Shown: piece after piece, positions 6,428 to 13,239 of the stretch
How positions within the stretch are numbered: position 1 is the first letter of the stretch
Layout of the letters: each line of letters opens with the position of its first letter
NCBI GenBank assembly: GCA_045538835.1
Contig: JAZQEF010000021.1
Span: 1 to 22,998 of the forward strand
DNA length: 22,998 nt
Source: RGIG6165 sp045538835
GTDB taxonomy: Bacteria; Bacillota; Clostridia; Oscillospirales; Feifaniaceae
Direction of reading: 5' to 3'
Made by a program: the position numbers and the translations under genes
The notes under the pieces: generated by a model
The model's input: the letters and a program-made list of their open reading frames with translations, nothing else
Database searches by the model: none
Told to the model about the DNA's origin: nothing

Positions 6428-8757
6428 AAAAATTTACAGTAACAGGAATGAGCTGCGCCGCCTGCTCTGCAAGGGTGGAAAAGGCTGTATCGTCTGTCGA
6501 GGGCGTGACGTCTTGTTCGGTAAATCTGCTTACTAATTCCATGACGGTCGAGGGTGCTGTCAGCGATGAGGTCATAATCGAGGCGGTAAAGCGCGCAGGC
6601 TACGGCGTTTCGGGGTATGAGCGTAAGGCGCAGAATTATGATGAGAAGAAAAACAAATTAAAAAAGATACTTATCGTATCCGTCATACTCACACTTGTGC
6701 TGATGTATTTTTCGATGGGGCATATGGTGGGACTGCCGCACCACAAATACGGCGGTGTCTGGCAACTTGTGCTGTCGGCGGCAGTGCTTATTATAAATCG
6801 AAGATTTTTTGTCTCGGGGGCAAAGGGCATCATAAACAGAAGTCCCAATATGGACACGCTCGTTGCAATGGGCTCGGGCATTTCGTTTGTATACAGTATT
6901 TATTTGCTTTTGCAGGGCGAAACGCACGGACTGTATTTCGAGTCGGCGGCTATGATACTGACACTTATTACAGTCGGTAAACTGCTTGAGGCGCGCTCGA
7001 AGGGCAGGACGGCGGACGCCGTAAACGGCCTTATGTCGCTTGCGCCGAGAACGGCGAATGTCATCAGAGGAGACAAAGAAGTCACGGTTTCTGTCGATGA
7101 ACTTGTACTCGGTGACATATTTGTGCTCCGCCCGGGTGAAAGCGTGCCGACTGACGGTGTTGTAATCACGGGCAGCGGCTCGGTCGATGAGTCGGCGCTC
7201 ACGGGTGAGAGTATTCCCTCCGATAAGGCGGAGGGGGACAGCGTTTTCGCAGGCACGATAAACCGCTCCGGCTTTTTAAAATGCTCGGTGACAAAACTCG
7301 GCGAGGACACGCTGTTATCAAGAATTATTCAGACTGTGACGGACGCCGCCGCAGAAAAGGCGCCCGTCGCAAAACTTGCGGATAAAGTTTCGGGCATATT
7401 CGTACCTGTAGTTATAATACTTGCGGTAATAACGACGGTGTCGCACCTGCTTTTGGGTGAACTTTTCAGTTACGCTCTGTCAAGGGGCATTGCGGTGCTT
7501 GTAATAAGTTGCCCGTGTGCGCTCGGTCTGGCAACGCCTGTTGCTGTCATGGTGGGCAGCGGCGTCGGCGCAAGACGGGGCATCCTCTTTAAGACGGCTG
7601 CATCTCTTGAGTATACGGGTAAAGTCAAAACCGTTGCACTGGATAAGACGGGAACGGTCACTCTTGGTCAGCCGACTGTGACCGATGTGATAGAAAATGA
7701 TGATATGCTGCTCAAAGTTGCATATTCACTCGAAAACTTAAGCGAACATCCGCTTGCAAAGGCGGTAGTAAAATACTGTGATGGCGAGCAAAGCCTTGCG
7801 GTTACTGACTTTGAGGCACTTACGGGCAACGGTGTAACTGCCATGTGTGAAGGTGTACGCCTTTACGGTGGAAATCTTCGGTTTATGAAGAAAAATGTCG
7901 AAATCTCTGAGGAAACTGAGAAGCAGGCAGCCGCTCTTGCTTCGCAGGGCAAGACGCCGATACTCTTCTCAATGGGGGATAAGTATCTCGGTATGCTCGG
8001 CATTGCCGACACGATAAAACCCGACAGCCGTGAGGCGATAGAGAGAATAAAAAAACTCGGCATAAAGGTCGTTATGCTGACGGGTGACAATGAGGCTACG
8101 GCAAAAGCCATCGGCACACAGGCGGCGGTCAGCGAGATACGCGCGTCACTGCTTCCGCAGGACAAAGAGGGCGTTATAAAAGAACTTGAAGGTCCTGTTA
8201 TGATGGTGGGTGACGGTGTAAACGATGCGCCTGCGCTAACACGCGCAGACATCGGCGTTGCTATCGGCGCAGGCACGGATATTGCGATAGATGCGGCTGA
8301 CGTCGTGCTCATGAACAGTTCGCTTATGGACGTGGAGGCGGCAATTCGTCTTTCAAGGAGAGTGCTTCAGATAATTAAAGAAAATCTGTTCTGGGCATTT
8401 GTATATAATTTAATAGGTATACCGCTTGCGGCAGGACTCTTCGGGCTGACGCTCGATCCGATGTTTGCTGCAGGCGCAATGAGTTTGTCGAGTTTTTGCG
8501 TTGTCACCAACGCACTTCGAATAAATTTATTTGACAGAAAAAAGGAGAAAAAAGTTATGGAAAAGACACTTAGTATCGAAGGTATGATGTGCCCCCACTG
8601 CGAGGCGAGAGTGAGAGATACTCTGCTTGCAATCGACGGCGTTATGAGTGCTGACGTAAGCCACGAAAAGGGCACGGCAGTCGTGACGCTTTCAAAAGAA
8701 ATTGCAGTTGATGTATTAGTCGGCGCAGTAGAAGCGCAAGGATATAAGGTGAAGTAA
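6424..8757 (+). CDS. copA: Copper-translocating P1B-type ATPase fused to a C-terminal CopZ-like domain, 777 aa
   Basis: This membrane pump exports Cu(I) using ATP. Domains in order: an N-terminal metal-binding HMA domain (MSCAACS, Cys11 and Cys14); paired membrane helices from about residue 80; the actuator TGES (260-263); the transport-site CPC (363-365); the phosphorylation DKTGT (Asp407); the HPLAKAV nucleotide motif; TGDN; and GDGVNDAP (596-601). After the last helices and a basic stretch (DRKKEKK), a second HMA domain (MMCPHCEARV, Cys723 and Cys726) is fused in frame. That domain looks like a complete CopZ chaperone and has its own ribosome site and ATG at 8557. The start overlaps the luxS stop as ATGA. 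The stop lies in the loop of a hairpin (8748-8765). Confidence 0.97.
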   Translation: MKKFTVTGMSCAACSARVEKAVSSVEGVTSCSVNLLTNSMTVEGAVSDEVIIEAVKRAGYGVSGYERKAQNYDEKKNKLKKILIVSVILTLVLMYFSMGHMVGLPHHKYGGVWQLVLSAAVLIINRRFFVSGAKGIINRSPNMDTLVAMGSGISFVYSIYLLLQGETHGLYFESAAMILTLITVGKLLEARSKGRTADAVNGLMSLAPRTANVIRGDKEVTVSVDELVLGDIFVLRPGESVPTDGVVITGSGSVDESALTGESIPSDKAEGDSVFAGTINRSGFLKCSVTKLGEDTLLSRIIQTVTDAAAEKAPVAKLADKVSGIFVPVVIILAVITTVSHLLLGELFSYALSRGIAVLVISCPCALGLATPVAVMVGSGVGARRGILFKTAASLEYTGKVKTVALDKTGTVTLGQPTVTDVIENDDMLLKVAYSLENLSEHPLAKAVVKYCDGEQSLAVTDFEALTGNGVTAMCEGVRLYGGNLRFMKKNVEISEETEKQAAALASQGKTPILFSMGDKYLGMLGIADTIKPDSREAIERIKKLGIKVVMLTGDNEATAKAIGTQAAVSEIRASLLPQDKEGVIKELEGPVMMVGDGVNDAPALTRADIGVAIGAGTDIAIDAADVVLMNSSLMDVEAAIRLSRRVLQIIKENLFWAFVYNLIGIPLAAGLFGLTLDPMFAAGAMSLSSFCVVTNALRINLFDRKKEKKVMEKTLSIEGMMCPHCEARVRDTLLAIDGVMSADVSHEKGTAVVTLSKEIAVDVLVGAVEAQGYKVK
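8557..8757 (+). CDS. copZ: Nested CopZ-like copper chaperone, 66 aa, internal in-frame start
   Basis: AAGGAG (8542-8547) stands 9 nt before ATG 8557, in frame with copA (codon 712). Initiation here would give a stand-alone HMA chaperone with MxCxxC (MMCPHC) and a full ferredoxin-like fold length. CopZ proteins carry Cu(I) to the N-terminal domains of CopA. The arrangement looks like an ancestral copA-copZ pair joined by loss of the copA stop, with the chaperone's initiation signals kept. Two products, the fused pump and free CopZ, are therefore possible from one gene. Internal initiation is inferred from sequence only. Confidence 0.6.
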   Translation: MEKTLSIEGMMCPHCEARVRDTLLAIDGVMSADVSHEKGTAVVTLSKEIAVDVLVGAVEAQGYKVK

Positions 8758-8874
8758 ACTTCACCGTGATATTCGCCTGACGGCGAGTGATATTGCTGTG
8801 CAGCGATATTTGCCTTCGGCAAGTGATATTCTGCTTACAGCAGAATTATGGAAGAAACTTCGGGGCGAAGTTTC
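8748..8874. repeat. Array of six short hairpins joined by GTGATATT connectors
   Basis: Hairpins in order: GGTGAAGT/ACTTCACC (8748-8765), TCGCC/GGCGA (8773-8786), GCTG/CAGC (8795-8804), TTGCC/GGCAA (8810-8822), TTCTGCT/AGCAGAA (8829-8845), GAAACTTC/GAAGTTTC (8854-8874). Between them lie GTGATATT (8766-8773, 8787-8794, 8823-8830) or GATATT (8805-8810), then a TTATGGAA linker. Every stem differs while the connector is constant. The last module (from 8844) matches the hairpin half of the composite repeat. I do not recognise a named family. Confidence 0.85.
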
Positions 8875-8884
8875 AATTAAATAC

Positions 8885-8914
8885 AAAAAAGAGATGCTTT
8901 TGCATCTCTTTTTT
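8885..8914. terminator. Bidirectional terminator between copA and the glycan cassette
   Basis: Arms AAAAAAGAGATGC (8885-8897) and GCATCTCTTTTTT (8902-8914) are perfect. The stem serves both the plus-strand polA-copA operon and the minus-strand cassette that converges on it. Confidence 0.88.
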
Positions 8915-8952
8915 GTTGTATATAATCTAAAAAATCACAAATCAAGAGGAAT

Positions 8953-9933
8953 TTATGCTCGGTATAGGGGGAAATACTCAGAATCCCTGTCAAATTCGGG
9001 ATCCTCCAAAGCCCTCAGATCTACCAGTCGATCATAGACATCCCGGTTGAGGATGGCACGACCCGTAAAGAAGGGCACATCCGATGCTTTGGTAAAACTG
9101 CGTTTATACCTGTAAATTCCATCGTCCTTATGGTAGCCGCCGCCCAGGACAAAAAATTTTCTGCCGGTGTCGCTACACCATCGGATAATGGCATCCTTCA
9201 GAAAATCGTTGGGCCGCATAGCGTAATACTCTTCGTCGGTGCCTCCCAAAAATGAATAGGCGTAATCTTTGGAGCAAAGCACCAACTCGGTGGAGATCAC
9301 TTTACCGTCCTTCATCACATGGAAATATATATAGTTTTCCGGCAGCAACCGAGCAATATCTTCAAAATAGGAACGCTTGAAATAATAGTAATCCGAAGCC
9401 TGGTTGCGGTCCATCGTGGCGTAGTAAATGTCCAAAAAGTCATCCAGATGGTCAAGACTCTGCTCAATGCACATTTCAAGTTCGTTGTTTATTGCCTTGT
9501 TTACATTTTTGCGGACCTTGTGCTCATAGTTCATGCGGATGGTTTCATAATCCGGCGCAGTATTAACCACTACATTGTCCAGCACATTGACCGTCTCGCC
9601 GTAATAGTGCTCTCTGACATCAACATTGTCAAACAGATGGAAGCGGATGAATTCGCAGACGATGTTATTTTCCAGGCAGAAAGAGGTAAAAGCCTCACGG
9701 TAAGCTTCCATCAGCTTTTCCATGTCGCTGCATTCCAGCGTCACCGGACCGCCGTAGCCATAGGGGGTCACGATGTCATACCATGTCTTATCGTCCAACT
9801 CCCACTTTACAGGGCGCAGGATAAAGGTGTTCTGTATTTTTCCGTAGGGGCAGCTGAAGCAAAAGGTCTCACTTCTGCCGTCGATATTCTCATAAATCTT
9901 GGCATATTTGGGATCAAAATAAAGATCAGCCAT
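8953..9933 (-). CDS. FemAB/GNAT-like aminoacyl- or acyltransferase, 326 aa
   Basis: The protein resembles the FemABX/BioF2-like acyltransferase fold, a double GNAT domain that in FemX/FemA adds amino acids to peptidoglycan precursors and in other members modifies glycans. Visible landmarks are CEFIRFHLF near residue 108, the basic NYEHKVRKNVNKAI segment that precedes the second domain, YYFKRSYFEDIARLLPENYIYFHVMKDGKVISTELVL (the typical central strand-helix unit), and LGGGYHKDDGIYRYKRSF near the C-terminus. AAGGAG lies 8 nt before ATG 9933; a GTG just before it is less well spaced. It overlaps the upstream DegT-like gene by 8 nt and is the last gene of the minus-strand cassette. The substrate is unknown; the context suggests decoration of a lipid-linked glycan. 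Confidence 0.75.
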   Translation of the reverse strand: MADLYFDPKYAKIYENIDGRSETFCFSCPYGKIQNTFILRPVKWELDDKTWYDIVTPYGYGGPVTLECSDMEKLMEAYREAFTSFCLENNIVCEFIRFHLFDNVDVREHYYGETVNVLDNVVVNTAPDYETIRMNYEHKVRKNVNKAINNELEMCIEQSLDHLDDFLDIYYATMDRNQASDYYYFKRSYFEDIARLLPENYIYFHVMKDGKVISTELVLCSKDYAYSFLGGTDEEYYAMRPNDFLKDAIIRWCSDTGRKFFVLGGGYHKDDGIYRYKRSFTKASDVPFFTGRAILNRDVYDRLVDLRALEDPEFDRDSEYFPLYRA

Positions 9934-11002
9934 CACAAAAACTCCTTATTATCGATATTGCTCTTTTCATATCTTCAGCCCCATAGCGCTGGTCGCACAC
10001 GAAGGATAGTTCTGTGTCATAGATCGACCGGGAAATACTGTCGGTTTTGTGCAGGTCACTTAACGGCCAGTGGATGGGAAAGTAGATCCTGTTTTGAATC
10101 AACTTTAGGCGTAACTCTGCCCGTGCCCCGCTATCCACCCGCAGTGGCACAAACAGGGGGCATTCGCCGCTTTTTACCTGCCTGTAGGGGCTGCAAACCG
10201 TCCGAGATGACATGGCGTTGACAGCGGCGATGGCGAAGACCGCATTCTCCTGCCGTTTCTGCCGAATAAAGTTCACATTAACGGTTTCCAGGATATTCAG
10301 AGATGCATCATCCGGACCATAGCCCACATAATCCGTTTCCAGGCGCTCTTCTGCCAGAGAAAAAGCCTGTAAAAATGAAGCCTTTTCCACCGGTTGTCCC
10401 GCCATAAACCGTTGCTTTTCCTGAAAAGCCGCGTTGCGAAACTGAGCATACCGTTGATTTTCCGTTAGTGCAGGAAACTGATGCCAGGCACCTGCCTTGG
10501 CGCAGAAGCCAGCATTGACGCCAAACCATTTACGAAAGCTGCCAAACACATAGTCGCAGGCGCTGTAGTCTATGTTTTCACAGAACATGGCATGGGTGGC
10601 ATCGTAGACCACGCATTTCCCCTTGATCTTTTGACTTTTTGCTCTCAAGGCGGTTTTTTCATCCCGAAAGCCGAAGTAATCCATAAGAAATACCAGGTCG
10701 CAGCCATTGTCCTCGCGGAAATTACAGACAATGCCGATGTCCGTAAAGAATACATCGTAGAACACCACCTCGATTCCCTTTGCCATAAAGGGATCAATCA
10801 TGGTGTGGCAGCAATAGGAGGGCAGATAAGCCTTACGGATGGCACGGGTCTGCATTGCATCACGGAGAACCAGTTCCAGGGCTGTACGTCCGCACAGGGT
10901 ATAGTGACAGGTCATCCCGGCAGGCAGCAGCGATGTGACACCGATGCCGTCCAAAGGGGTGCTCCCATTCCAAAATTCACTTCCAATCTCAAATACCATC
11001 AT
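9926..11002 (-). CDS. DegT/DnrJ-like PLP-dependent enzyme, 358 aa
   Basis: This appears to be a fold-type I PLP protein of the sugar aminotransferase (DegT/DnrJ/EryC1) superfamily, though divergent. It has an N-terminal nucleotide-sugar enzyme layout (GRTALELVLRDAM, then AYLPSYCCHTMIDPF), the cofactor-anchoring VVYDATHAMF (Asp134, with His137) and a candidate Schiff-base lysine in VFGSFRKWFGV (Lys158). Conventional family members have a Lys in a similar place, but the surrounding sequence here is unusual. It starts inside the 3' end of the GNAT gene with ATGATG and no clear ribosome site, so translational coupling is likely. With the PglC-like enzyme and a GNAT it suggests synthesis of an amino- or acetamido-sugar on a lipid carrier. 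Confidence 0.75.
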   Translation of the reverse strand: MMVFEIGSEFWNGSTPLDGIGVTSLLPAGMTCHYTLCGRTALELVLRDAMQTRAIRKAYLPSYCCHTMIDPFMAKGIEVVFYDVFFTDIGIVCNFREDNGCDLVFLMDYFGFRDEKTALRAKSQKIKGKCVVYDATHAMFCENIDYSACDYVFGSFRKWFGVNAGFCAKAGAWHQFPALTENQRYAQFRNAAFQEKQRFMAGQPVEKASFLQAFSLAEERLETDYVGYGPDDASLNILETVNVNFIRQKRQENAVFAIAAVNAMSSRTVCSPYRQVKSGECPLFVPLRVDSGARAELRLKLIQNRIYFPIHWPLSDLHKTDSISRSIYDTELSFVCDQRYGAEDMKRAISIIRSFCDG

Positions 11003-11513
11003 TTACAATACTGTAGGACACAGCATCCACATAGGCACCATTCTTATAGGCTCTTGCGCGAAGAGAACCTTCCCTTTGGAAGCCGCACTTTTCAAACATT
11101 CTTTGAGATGCGCAGTTGTATTCCAAAACATGGGCATATACACAGTGCAGGCGTAGTTGGCAGAAGGCATAATCAACCACAGCCTTGAGTGCGTCAGAGC
11201 CATAGCCCTTGCCACGACCCTCTGCAACCAGTTTCAAATGCACCTGGGCAACACCGTTTTTCTGATCAATGTCGCTGAGAATTACTGTGCCGATGCCCTT
11301 CTCAGGTGCTTTTTTGTCTGCAATGATACAACGCAATATATCTGTTCTGCCCGTCTGGTCGATGATCCACTTTGCCTGGGTCGCCTCCGATACAGGGAAA
11401 GATCCACCGCCCAACATTTTTTCGGTGTGTGGATCATTGATCATCTCCAGTAGCAAGGCATTGTCGCTGGGTTCAATGGCGCGAAGCAGTACCTTTTCTC
11501 CGTAAATATTCAT
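10989..11513 (-). CDS. GNAT family N-acetyltransferase, RimJ/RimL type, 174 aa
   Basis: The protein starts MNIYGEKVLLRAIEPSDNALLLEMINDP, the usual RimJ/RimL-like beginning. The acetyl-CoA loop is LKLVAEGRGKGYGSDALKAVVDYAF (R-G-K-G-Y-G). It ends with HVLEYNCASQRMFEKCGFQREGSLR, the family's second signature. In this setting it probably acetylates an amino-sugar made by its neighbours, as the unrelated PglD does in the bacillosamine pathway; that is inference. Its ATG overlaps the stop of the PglC-like gene as ATGA, and its end overlaps the DegT-like gene by 14 nt. Confidence 0.88.
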   Translation of the reverse strand: MNIYGEKVLLRAIEPSDNALLLEMINDPHTEKMLGGGSFPVSEATQAKWIIDQTGRTDILRCIIADKKAPEKGIGTVILSDIDQKNGVAQVHLKLVAEGRGKGYGSDALKAVVDYAFCQLRLHCVYAHVLEYNCASQRMFEKCGFQREGSLRARAYKNGAYVDAVSYSIVNDGI

Positions 11514-12148
11514 TTCACTGCACTCCCTTCTTCCAATTGCTGCCGTCGGTAAGCATCAAAGTCCATAGGGCTGTCCACGCCTCGGACGCCAATGCCGCTG
11601 CGGCGAAATACAATAGCCACCGTTTGAAAGAGGATCTTTACATCTGTCAAAAAGGTGACATGCTCCACATATGCGATATCGTAAGACAAGCGCTGCTCCC
11701 AAGTGGTAGCATTTCTGCCGTGTACTTGCGCCATACCGGTCAAGCCAGGCAGAACAGAGTGTCTGCGTTTTTCCTGCTCGTTATAATAAGGCAGATACTG
11801 CACCGCCAAGGGTCGGGGACCGACGATGGACATATCCCCCTTTAAGATGTTGAACAGTTCCGGCAGTTCATCTAAAGATGTTGAACGCAGTATCTTGCCA
11901 TACCGGGTCAGCCGCTGCTCGTCGGAGAGCAGATTGCCTCTCTCGTCTGTCTCGCAGGTCATGGTGCGGAACTTGATGAGTTTAAATATTTTCTCTTCCT
12001 TGCCGGGACGGAACTGGGTGAAGAATGGGTTACCTTTCATTTTGATGGTGCCCAATATTGTCAACACCAGTAGCACCGGGGATAACACGATCAGTGCCAG
12101 CAAAGACAGCGCAAAGTCCAGAAGTCGCTTGAAAAATTTCTCATACAT
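11510..12148 (-). CDS. Undecaprenyl-phosphate sugar-1-phosphate transferase (PglC-like), 212 aa
   Basis: This monotopic phosphoglycosyl transferase moves a sugar-1-phosphate from a UDP-sugar onto undecaprenyl phosphate and so starts a glycan on the inner membrane face. Residues 8-35 form the re-entrant hydrophobic helix with the helix-breaking Ser-Pro (23-24). FRPGK, FKLIKFRTM, the catalytic Asp-Glu pair (Asp93-Glu94 in SLDELPELFNIL), GDMSIVGPRPL and LPGLTGMAQVHGR follow in family order. It is the short PglC-type form with no extra membrane domain. GAGG lies 8-9 nt before the ATG. It is the first gene of a four-gene minus-strand operon with a consensus-like promoter at 12313-12341. Confidence 0.95.
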   Translation of the reverse strand: MYEKFFKRLLDFALSLLALIVLSPVLLVLTILGTIKMKGNPFFTQFRPGKEEKIFKLIKFRTMTCETDERGNLLSDEQRLTRYGKILRSTSLDELPELFNILKGDMSIVGPRPLAVQYLPYYNEQEKRRHSVLPGLTGMAQVHGRNATTWEQRLSYDIAYVEHVTFLTDVKILFQTVAIVFRRSGIGVRGVDSPMDFDAYRRQQLEEGSAVK

Positions 12149-12312
12149 ATTATGTACCTCATTTAAAGTAACTACAGACGGTAGTGATGTTCACAGCCTG
12201 ATAGGGGGTGGTTCGATGGCACGGTTGAAAATGTCGATGTCCACATACACCGCTTTACTACATAATTCGTATGTGGCAAGATAACGAAAAACAGCACAGA
12301 TTTTCTCCTTTG

Positions 12313-12341
12313 ATTATATTCCACATACCAATAAAAATCAA
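12313..12341 (-). promoter_or_regulatory. Promoter of the glycan cassette
   Basis: On the minus strand, TTGATT (12336-12341) and TATAAT (12313-12318) are exactly 17 nt apart. The spacer contains GTATGTGG. The predicted transcript starts near 12306, leaving a leader of about 158 nt before the PglC-like gene. Inverted GTATGTGG/CCACATAC copies at 12241-12248 and 12269-12276 can pair within that leader. An extensive leader like this could carry regulation, but I recognise no riboswitch. Confidence 0.78.
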
Positions 12342-12450
12342 GTAGACACCTCTCATTTGAAGAAAGCAAGTTAAATTGAGGTGTTGCGATTTTATCGCCT
12401 TAAGGAAGATGTATGATTAAATAAATTAAAATGAAGACACTGATGTGGCT

Positions 12451-12675
12451 TTGGTGTACGGGAAACTCTGCGACCCCTCTGTTTTTCGACCATTCCGAAT
12501 GGTAGCGAAAAACATTCGGTGCTCGAGACTTCACAGTTCGCAAAACTTATCGCAGTTTTGCGACTGCTTCGACGAACGCTTTTGCTTCGCAAAAAGGTTC
12601 TCAGTCCCGTACGGGTTACCAAATAACAAAAAAAAGAGATACCATTTGGTATCTCTTTTTTTTGTTGGTGACCCG
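12451..12675. repeat. Hairpin-rich unit A ending in a tRNA-Glu tail copy
   Basis: No gene is visible here. The unit starts with TTGGTGTACGGGAAA and contains a nested hairpin GTTTTTCG/CGAAAAAC (12481-12513) around ACCATT/AATGGT, then CGCAAAACT/AGTTTTGCG (12539-12562), then GAAC...GTTC around CTTTTGC/GCAAAAAG (12574-12600). It continues with CCCGTACGGG, a strong terminator stem, and TTGGTGACCCGTACGGG, the tRNA-Glu 3' tail including CCA. CCCGTACGGG on both sides of the terminator makes a larger imperfect palindrome (12606-12681). Confidence 0.8.
12628..12663. terminator. 17-bp perfect terminator stem in unit A
   Basis: Arms 12628-12644 and 12647-12663 (A8 GAGATACCA and its complement) pair perfectly. 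The stem differs from that at 12837-12867 although both sit beside identical tRNA-tail sequence. Confidence 0.8.
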
Positions 12676-12870
12676 TACGGGAAACAGTCGCTTACGCGCC
12701 TTGACTGCTTGTCGACCCAAAGGCTAAAGCCTTTCGGTACCCGACTGCACACCATTTTGCTAAAAACGATACTCAATCGTTTTCTTAACGCAAAATGCCC
12801 TCTCAGGCTTCGATTCCCGTACTATTCATATAAAATAAAAAAAGACACCGAAATGGTGTCTTTTTTTTGT
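12661..12870. repeat. Hairpin-rich unit B, tandem homologue of unit A
   Basis: No gene is visible. The unit begins with the tRNA-Glu tail copy (12665-12682). Hairpins follow: CAGTC/GACTG (12685-12707), GTCG...CGAC around AAAGGCT/AGCCTTT (12711-12745), and CATTTTGC/GCAAAATG (12753-12797) around AAAACGAT/ATCGTTTT. Next come TTCGATTCCCGTAC (12809-12822), which is the inverted complement of the real tRNA-Glu T-arm, and a terminator. The units share their ends and organisation but not their stems. Confidence 0.8.
12837..12867. terminator. Terminator of the tRNA-Met/tRNA-Glu transcript
   Basis: Arms 12837-12849 and 12855-12867 (A7 GACACC and complement) lie directly after the encoded CCA of tRNA-Glu on the minus strand. 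Confidence 0.88.
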
Positions 12871-12945
12871 TGGTGACCCGTACGGGAATCGAACCCATGT
12901 TACAGCCGTGAAAGGGCCGTGTCTTAACCGCTTGACCAACGGGCC
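12871..12945 (-). tRNA. trnE: tRNA-Glu (anticodon TTC)
   Basis: Reading the minus strand, the acceptor GGCCCGT pairs with ACGGGTC, the discriminator is A, and CCA is encoded. The anticodon loop CTTTCAC lies between CGGCC and GGCTG. The T-arm contains GGTTCGATTCC. It is 75 nt long with CCA. Three bases separate it from tRNA-Met upstream, so the two are co-transcribed. Copies of its 3' tail lie at 12665-12682 and, more degraded, at 12452-12465. Confidence 0.97.
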
Positions 12946-12948
12946 TTA

Positions 12949-13025
12949 TGGTAGCGGCGACAGGACTTGAACCGGTGACCGATCGGGTATGAACCGATTG
13001 CTCTAGCCAACTGAGCTACGCCGCC
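12949..13025 (-). tRNA. trnM: Elongator tRNA-Met (anticodon CAT)
   Basis: The minus strand starts GGCGGCGTAGCTCAG and ends CGCCGCT-A-CCA, 77 nt with CCA. The anticodon loop is TTCATAC between ATCGG and CCGAT. The G1-U72 pair and this loop match the Bacillus elongator tRNA-Met. It lacks the GGG/CCC anticodon stem pairs of an initiator. A tRNA-Ile with modified CAU cannot be fully excluded. A37 makes it a t6A/ct6A target. Confidence 0.93.
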
Positions 13026-13058
13026 ACATTGTTTGCACTATTCTCTAGCGCAAGAGTT

Positions 13059-13087
13059 ATTGTACACTATAACTTTTAGAATGTCAA
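13059..13087 (-). promoter_or_regulatory. Consensus promoter for tRNA-Met/tRNA-Glu
   Basis: On the minus strand TTGACA (13082-13087) and TACAAT (13059-13064) are 17 nt apart, about 33 nt before the tRNA-Met 5' end. Confidence 0.9.
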
Positions 13088-13101
13088 GTAAAATTTTTTA
13101 A

Positions 13102-13130
13102 TTGACTATTAAAAAAATTAGTGGTATACT
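13102..13130 (+). promoter_or_regulatory. Consensus promoter for tRNA-Thr
   Basis: TTGACT (13102-13107) and TATACT (13125-13130) are 17 nt apart. It is back to back with the tRNA-Met promoter, only 14 nt between the two -35 boxes. The leader of about 100 nt to the tRNA holds a composite repeat. Confidence 0.88.
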
Positions 13131-13163
13131 TACTAAGTAAATTATCTTTGATTTATTCAAATT

Positions 13164-13228
13164 GAAATTCTGTAAAGAATTTCCACCATAATTCCGAATT
13201 CCGCATTCCGCATTCCGCATTCCGAATT
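13164..13228 (-). repeat. Composite repeat copy in the tRNA-Thr leader
   Basis: Hairpin GAAATTCT (13164-13171) and AGAATTTC (13176-13183), linker CACCAT, then five 7-bp units (AATTCCG twice, CATTCCG three times) and AATT (13190-13228). It lies between a promoter and a tRNA gene, so it is transcribed. Confidence 0.9.
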
Positions 13229-13239
13229 TATTTAAATCT

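Noticed and set aside
8748..8874. CRISPR-like array of constant and variable parts.
   Set aside because: Connectors are 6-8 bp, variable parts are self-complementary and only 10-20 bp, and no cas genes are present.
12172..12297. A 41-codon minus-strand frame (GTG 12297) with AAAGGAG 7 nt upstream, in the leader of the glycan cassette.
   Set aside because: The ribosome site (12305-12311) lies between the -10 box and the predicted start of transcription near 12306, so most of it would not be in the mRNA; the peptide resembles nothing known.
12445..12876. Long frames on both strands across the hairpin units.
   Set aside because: They run through terminators, tRNA-tail copies and palindromes; the translations are repetitive by-products of inverted repeats.
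12949..13025. Initiator tRNA-Met.
   Set aside because: It has a G1-U72 pair and lacks the three G-C pairs of the initiator anticodon stem; it matches the elongator type.
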